This document shows positions 55,917-62,372 of a stretch of 64,000 nt of DNA, in pieces. Source of the DNA: Mesorhizobium sp. L-2-11 (lineage in GTDB: Bacteria; Pseudomonadota; Alphaproteobacteria; Rhizobiales; Rhizobiaceae); assembly GCF_016756595.1 (NCBI RefSeq), contig NZ_AP023257.1, positions 5,348,001 through 5,412,000 of the forward strand. The letters run 5' to 3'. The notes beneath the pieces were generated by a model, which saw only the letters and a program-made list of their open reading frames with translations, was not told the DNA's origin and ran no database searches. Numbering within the stretch: position 1 is the stretch's first letter; each line of letters opens with the position of its first letter. A program made the translations under genes and the position numbers.

Positions 55917-57756
55917 GTGCCGCCTGCCGCGCATAGCGCTTGGGCGGGCGATGACGGCGCTGCTGCTCATGGCGGTCATGTCGACGGCTGCATCGGTGCA
56001 TATCATTTGGGAGCGCACGGCAACCCGCAATGTCGAGAAGATCGTCGCCAGCCTTGGTGCCCAGAGCGCCGATTCTGTCCGCGGCGAATTGACATCAACG
56101 CTGGCCGTCGTGGCAGGCACGGCCGAGGTCATCCGCTCGATCCTGTTCCAAGGCACGATCAAGGCCGATGACGAGGTCAGACGCGAATTCCTGTTCCTGT
56201 CGCTGCTGCGTGAACAGCGCGTGATCGGCTGGATCGGATTTGGCTTCCCCGACGGACGGTTTTTCGGCTCGCACGCGGCGGCCGGCGGCAAGATCGAGAT
56301 GGTTGAAATCGGCCCGGGCATGCCGGGGAAGCCGCGCCCGTTGCGCCGTGATATCTATCACCCCATCCCCGGCGACGTGATGTTCGAAGAACGCATCCAT
56401 GGCAAAACCGCTTACCTAGCGCTCGGTGCGCCCTGGTATCGCCGGGCGATGGACTCGACGGAACCTGTCTGGAGCGTGATCGACGTCCTGCCCAACGGCT
56501 TCGAGCCCTCGGTGGTTGTTTCAAAGCGGGTCGAGCTCTATGGCAGGTACCAGGGCGTGGTCATGGTGGCCGTGAGTTTCGCCAATCTGTCGCAGGCGCT
56601 GAGTGGTCTGCAAGTATCAGGTCACGGCAAGACGTTCGTGCTGGGCGGTAGCGACAAAGTACTGGCTGCATCGGATGCGCCCGGCGGTCCTATGCCAGCT
56701 CATCTTCGCGATTTTCCAAAGAGCGATGCGCTTGCCGCCGCGGTGGGCGAGGCCATTTCGATGATGAAAGGGAACGAATTTCGCACGCTGGTTGATGGTG
56801 GCGAGATCGGCCCGGTCTACGTCTCATCGTTTGCGCTCCCTTTCGAACAATGGCGGCTCCTGACCGCGATACCGCGCTCCTCCTTCGCGGAAGAGATCGA
56901 CCGTAACACGCGTCGGGTGCTGCTGGTGGTCGCCGGGCTGGTCGTGCTGGCAGCGGCCACTGCCGTGCTCTTCTCGAACCTGCTTTTCGCCAGGCCAATC
57001 CGCCAGCTTGCCGCGCAGCTCCGTGAGATCGAACGGTTCTCGCTCGACCAGGTGCGGCATGTTCCGACATTCCTGGCCGAACTCAATGATTTCTCGGAAG
57101 CGCTGAAGCGCATGGCGGGCGGCTTGTCGGCTTTCGCCAAATACATGCCGCTCGACGTCGTCCGACCCCTCATCACGGGCGGGCTTGAGCCTGCGCCCGG
57201 CGGCAGGCTCGTGGAAGTGACCGTGATGTTTGCCGATCTGCCGGGCTTCACCGAACTCACCGAGCGGCTCGGGCCCGATGTCCAGCCGCATCTCACCAAT
57301 TTTCTCACGCTTGCAGTCGAAGCCATTCATTCCGAGGGAGGCACCGTCGACAAGTTCATTGGCGACGCCGTTATGGCCATCTGGAACGCACCGACAGCCG
57401 TGCCGGATCACGCACGCCGCGCATGCAGCGCTGCAGCCGCGATCCGGGCCGCGATGCATGCGCTGCCCGCCGTTTCGCCGGACCACAGCGACATACGGGT
57501 GCGAATTGGTATCAATACCGGCACCGCGATTGTCGGCAATGTCGGATCGGCCGAACGGCTGAGCTATACGGCCATCGGCGATACGGTCAACCTGGCAAGC
57601 CGTCTCGTTGGCGTGGCCAAGGAACACGGCGTCGAAATCGTGCTCAGCGACATGACGCTTGCGCAGACAAGCGGCCAGATCGCCGCGCACCCACTTGGCA
57701 TCACGAATGTTCGCGGGAAGGCAGTCCCGGTCCTGATACACACGCTCGCAACCTGA
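55864..57756 (+). CDS. Membrane-bound class III adenylate/guanylate cyclase with extracytoplasmic sensor
   Basis: The 630-residue protein has a membrane helix at the N-terminus (MTALLLMAVMSTAAS), a periplasmic sensor domain of about 260 residues with CHASE/Cache-like strands, a second helix (VLLVVAGLVVLAAATAVLFSNL), a HAMP-like linker and a class III cyclase domain: FADLPGFTELT (first metal Asp), TVDKFIGDAVMAIW (second Asp and the base-selecting Lys) and YTAIGDTVNLASRL with Asn and Arg. The set is complete for adenylate cyclase. The start is uncertain: 55864 overlaps the NDH-2 gene by 53 bases, while 55951 is downstream of it. It looks like the signalling end of the bufferin-NDH-2 unit. Confidence 0.85.
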   Translation: MQHLTAARASSPNAATARCRLPRIALGRAMTALLLMAVMSTAASVHIIWERTATRNVEKIVASLGAQSADSVRGELTSTLAVVAGTAEVIRSILFQGTIKADDEVRREFLFLSLLREQRVIGWIGFGFPDGRFFGSHAAAGGKIEMVEIGPGMPGKPRPLRRDIYHPIPGDVMFEERIHGKTAYLALGAPWYRRAMDSTEPVWSVIDVLPNGFEPSVVVSKRVELYGRYQGVVMVAVSFANLSQALSGLQVSGHGKTFVLGGSDKVLAASDAPGGPMPAHLRDFPKSDALAAAVGEAISMMKGNEFRTLVDGGEIGPVYVSSFALPFEQWRLLTAIPRSSFAEEIDRNTRRVLLVVAGLVVLAAATAVLFSNLLFARPIRQLAAQLREIERFSLDQVRHVPTFLAELNDFSEALKRMAGGLSAFAKYMPLDVVRPLITGGLEPAPGGRLVEVTVMFADLPGFTELTERLGPDVQPHLTNFLTLAVEAIHSEGGTVDKFIGDAVMAIWNAPTAVPDHARRACSAAAAIRAAMHALPAVSPDHSDIRVRIGINTGTAIVGNVGSAERLSYTAIGDTVNLASRLVGVAKEHGVEIVLSDMTLAQTSGQIAAHPLGITNVRGKAVPVLIHTLAT

Positions 57757-57784
57757 ACAACCGCTGCGGCCATGGAGTATGGTC

Positions 57785-58162
57785 ATGGAAATGATGACTT
57801 TGACGCTCGCAATGCTTTTCTGCCTCCAGCTAAAGCACTTCATTGCCGACTATCTGCTCCAGCCCGGCTGGATGTTGGGCGGAAAGGGCGATCTGCGCCG
57901 CGCCGGCGGCTATGTCCACGCGGGCTTGCATGCGCTAGGTTCTTTGCCGGCCCTTCTCATCGCCGGGCTCGAACCCACCGCAATCGTCCTGCTTTCTGCC
58001 GCGGAATTCACGGTCCACTACGCGACAGACTACACCAAGGCCGGGCTGTCCGGGCGCAGCCATGCTGGCCCCGATACGCGGACATACTGGGCCATGCATG
58101 GGGCTGACCAGTTCTTGCACCAGCTTACCTATGTCGGCCTGATCTTCGCTGCGCTCGCTTAG
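57785..58162 (+). CDS. DUF3307 membrane protein
   Basis: Starting at 57785 the protein has 125 residues and begins MEMMTLTLAMLFCLQLKHFIADYLLQPGWM. Three or four membrane segments and the conserved histidines and aspartates (LKHFIADYLLQ, VHAGLHALGSL, EFTVHYATDYTKAG) match DUF3307, a family of unknown function whose intramembrane His/Asp pattern recalls metalloenzymes. GGAG is 7 bases before the start. It follows the cyclase by 28 bases in the same orientation. Confidence 0.85.
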   Translation: MEMMTLTLAMLFCLQLKHFIADYLLQPGWMLGGKGDLRRAGGYVHAGLHALGSLPALLIAGLEPTAIVLLSAAEFTVHYATDYTKAGLSGRSHAGPDTRTYWAMHGADQFLHQLTYVGLIFAALA

Positions 58163-58515
58163 ATCAGGAACTCGCTCGCATTGACGGTTCCGACGACGTA
58201 CCGAGGCTATCCACTTGTGCCAAGCAGGCCGATGGCGACGAGATATCTCTCGCCGGAAGCGGTCGAGCAGCAACTTCCAACGCTTCTATTGGTTTTCGGC
58301 CCGCCGCAAACTCCATTGTGCAAGTTGAATATAGTTGTTGAACAGAATGCATTGATTTCAAGGGCGTCCATGGGCACTTCCGCGAGATTGCTCCGAGCGG
58401 GTGTCGGTGCTAAATTTAGTCGAAGCTGCCGCACTGATGTGTCCGAGTGCGCCGCCTGCCGCCGCCGATGTGTTCTTGGAGTGGCCTAGACATGGCAGGT
58501 TTGGAGACCGGGACG
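58163..58515. promoter_or_regulatory. Probable control region of the sox/FCSD operon
   Basis: No credible gene is seen in these 350 bases. An AT-rich patch at about 58318-58363 (containing GAATATAGTTGTTGAAC and GCATTGATTTCAAG) stands out from the GC-rich surroundings and is where I would place the promoter and operator of soxY. No known box was matched with confidence. Confidence 0.45.
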
Positions 58516-58962
58516 ATGAGCTTGACGCGCCGCGATGTTTTGATCGCCGGGAGTGCGGGATTTGCCGGAGTCGCGCTGTTCTCGCCGCCGAGCGCGCGTG
58601 CGAACGACGAAGCGCTGGATCTCGTCGAGCAACTCATCGGACGGAAGGCCACGATGTCAGATCGCCTTCATCTGATTATGCCGGCGGACTTCCCGACCGG
58701 CTACACCGTGCCGATGAGTCTTTACATCGACAGCCCCATGACCGATGCCGACCATGTGAGGCAGATGCGCGTGTTCGCGCCGCGGAACCCGCTTATCGAA
58801 GTCGCCAGTTTCCATTTCGTCCCGCAACGCAGTCTACCTCGCGTCTCGACACGCATCCGGCTTGCCAAACCGCAACACGTCGTCGCTGTCGCCGAAATGA
58901 ATGACGGCGTCTTGCTGATGACCACGACATGGGTCCGTGTCGCCACGGATGGCTGTGCCTGA
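58516..58962 (+). CDS. soxY: SoxY-like sulfur carrier protein
   Basis: Starting at 58516 the protein has 148 residues with a Tat signal (SLTRRDVLIAGSAGFAGVALF) and a SoxY domain: DRLHLIMPADFPTGYTVPMSLYIDSPM (in part) and KPQHVVAVAEMNDGVLLMTTTWV. SoxY normally carries sulfur on a cysteine in a C-terminal GGCGG swinging arm; here the end is ATDGCA, keeping the cysteine but not the glycine frame. It should pair with SoxZ next door in the periplasm. An upstream ATG at 58492 is possible. No soxA, soxX, soxB or soxCD is in the window. Confidence 0.85.
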   Translation: MSLTRRDVLIAGSAGFAGVALFSPPSARANDEALDLVEQLIGRKATMSDRLHLIMPADFPTGYTVPMSLYIDSPMTDADHVRQMRVFAPRNPLIEVASFHFVPQRSLPRVSTRIRLAKPQHVVAVAEMNDGVLLMTTTWVRVATDGCA

Positions 58963-58977
58963 GATCGGAGAGAGACA

Positions 58978-59304
58978 GTGACCACCCCGACACCCCGCGT
59001 GATCGTGCCGAGCGCCGCGGCGAAGGGAGAGATTTTTCAGGTCAAGACCATCATAAGCCATGAGATGGAAACAGGGCTACGCCATGATGATCAAGGCAAC
59101 GTGATCCCGCGCAAGATCATCAACAAGTTTGTCTGCCGCTACAACGAAACCGTGGTGCTCAGTGTCGATCTCCACGAGGCGATTTCGGCCAATCCGTTCT
59201 TCGAATTTTCCTTGCGCGCGACGGAGAGCGGCCGGCTCGATTTCGTTTGGGAAGAAGACGGCGGTGCCCTCTATATGTTGTCGCACCAGTTCACGGTCGG
59301 TTGA
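58978..59304 (+). CDS. soxZ: SoxZ-like sulfur carrier partner
   Basis: The 108-residue protein begins with GTG after GGAGAGAGACA. It follows the SoxZ pattern: TPRVIVPSAAAKGEIFQVKTIISHEMETGLRHD (in part), NKFVCRYNETVVLSVDLHEAISANPFFEF and a final GALYMLSHQFTVG. SoxZ has no signal sequence and is exported in complex with Tat-dependent SoxY. The gene lies 15 bases after soxY, as in all sox clusters. The SoxYZ pair here probably serves a reduced sulfur pathway linked to FCSD rather than the full Sox cycle. Confidence 0.92.
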   Translation: MTTPTPRVIVPSAAAKGEIFQVKTIISHEMETGLRHDDQGNVIPRKIINKFVCRYNETVVLSVDLHEAISANPFFEFSLRATESGRLDFVWEEDGGALYMLSHQFTVG

Positions 59305-59352
59305 GGTGGCGACGAGCTGCGCGAATTATGGCGTGACAAGTTGAGTGGGAGC

Positions 59353-59703
59353 GTGACCGGAAAACTGCGAAACAGACGGGTATTCAGCATGCGCCCCGTC
59401 GCGAGATCTGCGATTGCGACGGGCCTCGTGCTGCTCTTCAGCCAATCCGGCGCGGCGGCGGGGCCCGATCAAGGCGCTCAACTCGCCGCACTCTGTGCGT
59501 CCTGCCATCGTCTTGATGGCGGCGGCACAGGCATTCCCAGCATCATCGGGCTTGGTGAGGAGAGGCTCACCAACGCCCTGCTTGCCTACCGGGCGAGCGA
59601 GAGTCCAAATCACATCATGCACGTTATCGCCCTGTCGCTCAGCGACGAGGAGATCGCGAGCGTCGCGCGCTATGTCGCAGCGCAGGGAAGTAACCCGCGA
59701 TGA
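59353..59703 (+). CDS. Mono-heme cytochrome c (FCSD partner type)
   Basis: I place the start at GTG 59353; TTG 59341 and ATG 59389 are alternatives. The product of about 116 residues has a signal peptide (IATGLVLLFSQSGAAAG) and one heme-c site, CASCH, in LAALCASCHRLDGGGTGIPSIIG. A methionine ligand may be that in NHIMHVIALSLSD. The C-terminal helix EEIASVARYVAAQG is a typical class I cytochrome c end. It overlaps the FCSD flavoprotein gene by 4 bases (ATGA), as the small c-type subunits of flavocytochrome c sulfide dehydrogenase do. Confidence 0.85.
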   Translation: MTGKLRNRRVFSMRPVARSAIATGLVLLFSQSGAAAGPDQGAQLAALCASCHRLDGGGTGIPSIIGLGEERLTNALLAYRASESPNHIMHVIALSLSDEEIASVARYVAAQGSNPR

Positions 59704-60968
59704 AATCCTGGACTCGTCGCGAGTTCGGCCGCCTCACCGGAGCAGCGTTGCTAACGGCACTCAACCAGCCGAAGGCGCGGGGCCAGGCCAAGGCGCGTGT
59801 CGTCGTGATCGGCGGCGGCATCGGCGGCGCAACGGTCGCCAAATATCTCGCCTCCAGCGCCACGGCCGTCGACGTGACCCTGGTCGAACCGCGGCAGAGC
59901 TACACGACCTGCTTTTTCAGCAATCTCTATCTCGCCGGGCTACGACCGTTCGAATCGCTCGGCCATGGTTATCAAGCGCTGGCAAGGCAATACGGCATCA
60001 CCGTCATTCATGAATCCGCCGCGGCGATTCACCCGGCGGCGAAAACCGTTGCGCTGAATAACGGCTCGAAGCTCAGCTATGACCGTCTCGTTGTTGCGCC
60101 GGGCATCGCATTCAGGGACCGGGCGCTTGAGGGCTATGATGATGCGGCGATGGAGATCATGCCGCACGCCTGGAATGCAGGGCAGCAAACCATGCTGTTG
60201 CGCCAGCAACTGGAAAGCATGGAGGACGGCGGGCTGTTCGTGCTCGTTGCTCCGCCGAATCCGTTTCGCTGCCCGCCCGCCCCTTACGAGCGCGCTTCCC
60301 TCGTCGCATCCTATTTCCAGCGCCGCAAACCCAAGGCCAAAATTCTGATCCTCGATGCGAAAGACAGCTTCAACGCGCAGGACCTGTTCCAGGACGCTTG
60401 GAACCGCCACTATCCGGGAATGATCGAATGGCTACCGGCCCAGTTCACCGGCGGGGTCACGGCAGTCGACGCGAAGACCCGGTCAGTGATCACCGCGGGA
60501 GCAACATTCAAGGCCGCGGTGGCCAATGTCATCCCGGCGCAAATGGCCGGGCGCTTGGCGCAGCAGGCGGGGCTCGCCAATCGGTCGGGCTGGTGTCCGG
60601 TCGATCCCGTCACCTTCGAATCGGAGCTGCAGCCCGGCATCTATCTGGTCGGTGACGCGATCATCGGCGGGGATATGCCGAAATCCGCCTTCTGCGCCAA
60701 CAGCCAGGCCAAAGCCTGCGCCTTTGCCATCGCGGCCGATCTCACCGGATCAGCGCGTTTCCCGGCGCATTTGTTCAACACCTGCTACACCTATCTCGCC
60801 CCCGACGATGCGTTCAGCAACGCCATCAGCTTCAAGCCCGTCGACGGGAAGCTCAAGAGCGTCATCAGCTTCGTCAGCAAAGTCGAGGAAAGCTCCGAGG
60901 TCCGCCGACAGGCTGCGCGCGCGGCGGAAGGCTGGTATGACGCCTTCACCCACGACGTGTTTGGTTGA
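59700..60968 (+). CDS. Flavocytochrome c sulfide dehydrogenase flavoprotein subunit (FccB/SoxF-like)
   Basis: The 422-residue protein has a Tat signal (SWTRREFGRLTGAALLTAL), FAD-binding VVVIGGGIGGATVAKYL, redox-active cysteine segments YTTCFFSNLYLAG and PNPFRCPPAPYERASL, and the C-terminal FCSD motif NTCYTYLAPDDAFS. It oxidises sulfide to sulfur or polysulfide and passes electrons to a cytochrome c, encoded by the overlapping upstream gene. Length is normal. With soxYZ it forms a compact sulfur-oxidation unit. Confidence 0.93.
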   Translation: MKSWTRREFGRLTGAALLTALNQPKARGQAKARVVVIGGGIGGATVAKYLASSATAVDVTLVEPRQSYTTCFFSNLYLAGLRPFESLGHGYQALARQYGITVIHESAAAIHPAAKTVALNNGSKLSYDRLVVAPGIAFRDRALEGYDDAAMEIMPHAWNAGQQTMLLRQQLESMEDGGLFVLVAPPNPFRCPPAPYERASLVASYFQRRKPKAKILILDAKDSFNAQDLFQDAWNRHYPGMIEWLPAQFTGGVTAVDAKTRSVITAGATFKAAVANVIPAQMAGRLAQQAGLANRSGWCPVDPVTFESELQPGIYLVGDAIIGGDMPKSAFCANSQAKACAFAIAADLTGSARFPAHLFNTCYTYLAPDDAFSNAISFKPVDGKLKSVISFVSKVEESSEVRRQAARAAEGWYDAFTHDVFG

Positions 60969-61185
60969 TCACCGTTGCCAAGTGAGGCCAACTGCCGAGG
61001 GCGGTCCAGGCACGACGACACGGGGCAAGGCGGGCCATGGACAAGATGATGGAATCCACACCGAGTCATGCTCAACGCGCGCCGTAACGTGTCCCGCTGT
61101 TCGTGTCGTGATGGACGTACTGCGGCCCTGTCGGAAAGGGTAAGGTTATGCGTGGGCCTGCCCAGCGATGCGGCATCCCTCGTCA
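60969..61185. other. Short convergent gap
   Basis: About 220 bases lie between the FCSD stop and the redoxin stop. No gene or strong terminator hairpin stands out. Confidence 0.4.
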
Positions 61186-61694
61186 TCACATCCGGCATTC
61201 GGTTTTGCTTCGCCCGCGCGCCTCGGTGGTCAGCGTATCCCCGATGAGTGTCGCGACCGCAGCACCGAGACGCATGTCATCAAGATGGCCGAACTTGTGA
61301 ATGTGCAAATATCCGCGCCGGTCGATTAGAAGCGTTGTCGGCGTGCCCTGCATGCCATAGGCGCGCATGGTCTGTGGACCCTCGCTGCCCGGATCCTGCG
61401 CATCGATGCCCACGGGGAAGGTGATGCGACACTCATGCAGGGCCGCGAGCGCAGCGCGCGTTCCTTGCGCTTCGTGATGCTCGAACACGGTGTACAGGCC
61501 GATCACGGCGAGATCGTTGGGGGAACGCGTCGCCCGCCCGGACAGCTTGCGGCAGGCCGTGACTAACGCAAACCGGGACACAGTATCTGGAACGCCACCG
61601 CGAACACAACCTTGCCGCGAAGTTCTGCCAGCGGCGAGGGAGTATTGAGCCAACGGGCGATCTGCCAGTCCGGCGCCGGACGGAGTTCCACCAT
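61186..61694 (-). pseudogene. TlpA-like redoxin with two frameshifts
   Basis: The gene starts at ATG 61694, whose A is shared with the protoglobin TGA stop (TGATG). The first frame gives VELRPAPDWQIARWLNTPSPLAELRGKVVFAVAFQILCPG and stops at 61563. Removing one T from the TTT run and one C from the CCCCC run (between about 61515 and 61572) restores CPGCVSHGLPQA and then NDLAVIGLYTVFEHHEAQGT, MQGTPTTLLIDRRGYLHIHKFGHLDD in the third frame. Both breaks lie in homopolymers, so sequencing error is as likely as decay. The intact form would be a thioredoxin-like TlpA/redoxin with a CPGC active site. Confidence 0.82.
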
Positions 61695-62287
61695 CAAAAG
61701 TCTCCCTCCCTCGCATAGGGCCTCGACCACAGAATGGCCTGCAGCAACACGGCCTTGCTCCAGGCGGCGTGCATCGCTTCGACCTCGGCGGACGCATGCC
61801 CCTTCTTGGCGAGGAACGGCTTCATGGTGACCGAGATCGGAACGGCGAGTGCGAGCACGTAGCGCATGGGGATATGGGGCGCTGCCGAGACCCCGTCCGT
61901 CCTGTTCTTGCCGGAGCGGTGATGGCGGCGGCCGATCTCGTCCTGCCAGGCAAGCCATGCCTCGTCGTAGTCAGCCCGGCAGGTGTCGAGGATCCATTGG
62001 CCGAAGCGCTTGCGCACCGCATCGAGATAGGCGTCCAACGGCTGATGCGTCTTGGCGTCGCTGAAATAGGCGAGGAGGTGCGGCGTGCTGCCGACGAACC
62101 CGTACCAGACGTCGAGGATGGCTTCGACTTGATCCTCGACGACGCCGTGCGCCTGGCGCAGCGCGGCGACGTCCGCGTCTCCGAAGAGCAGCGTTGTCTT
62201 GAGCGTCGCGAGATCGTCTTTCGTGAGCGGCGACTTGGGCAGCGTCGTATCGCCGAGCCGGTAACCCGGAATGGAACTGGTCGTCAT
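61694..62287 (-). CDS. Protoglobin-domain protein
   Basis: The 197-residue protein starts after AAGGAGGACATTCC and follows the protoglobin pattern: IPGYRLGDTTLPKSPLTKDDLATLKTTLLFGDAD (in part), HGVVEDQVEAILDVWYGFVGSTPHLLAYF, and the proximal histidine region DEIGRRHHRSGKNRTDG. Protoglobins are single-domain heme proteins that bind oxygen, NO or CO, and can be sensors or scavengers. Here there is no attached output domain. The one-base overlap with the redoxin start suggests coupled translation. Confidence 0.9.
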   Translation of the reverse strand: MTTSSIPGYRLGDTTLPKSPLTKDDLATLKTTLLFGDADVAALRQAHGVVEDQVEAILDVWYGFVGSTPHLLAYFSDAKTHQPLDAYLDAVRKRFGQWILDTCRADYDEAWLAWQDEIGRRHHRSGKNRTDGVSAAPHIPMRYVLALAVPISVTMKPFLAKKGHASAEVEAMHAAWSKAVLLQAILWSRPYAREGDF

Positions 62288-62372
62288 GGAATGTCCTCCT
62301 TGGGCTTGCCGAGATAATTGCTACTAGCTATTACTGCAGCGCGAATCCAAGCCGGTCAACACAGATTAGGAG

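Noticed and set aside
58181..58489. 102-residue frame upstream of soxY
   Set aside because: No signal, no motif, mixed composition, no ribosome-binding site; treated as a control region.
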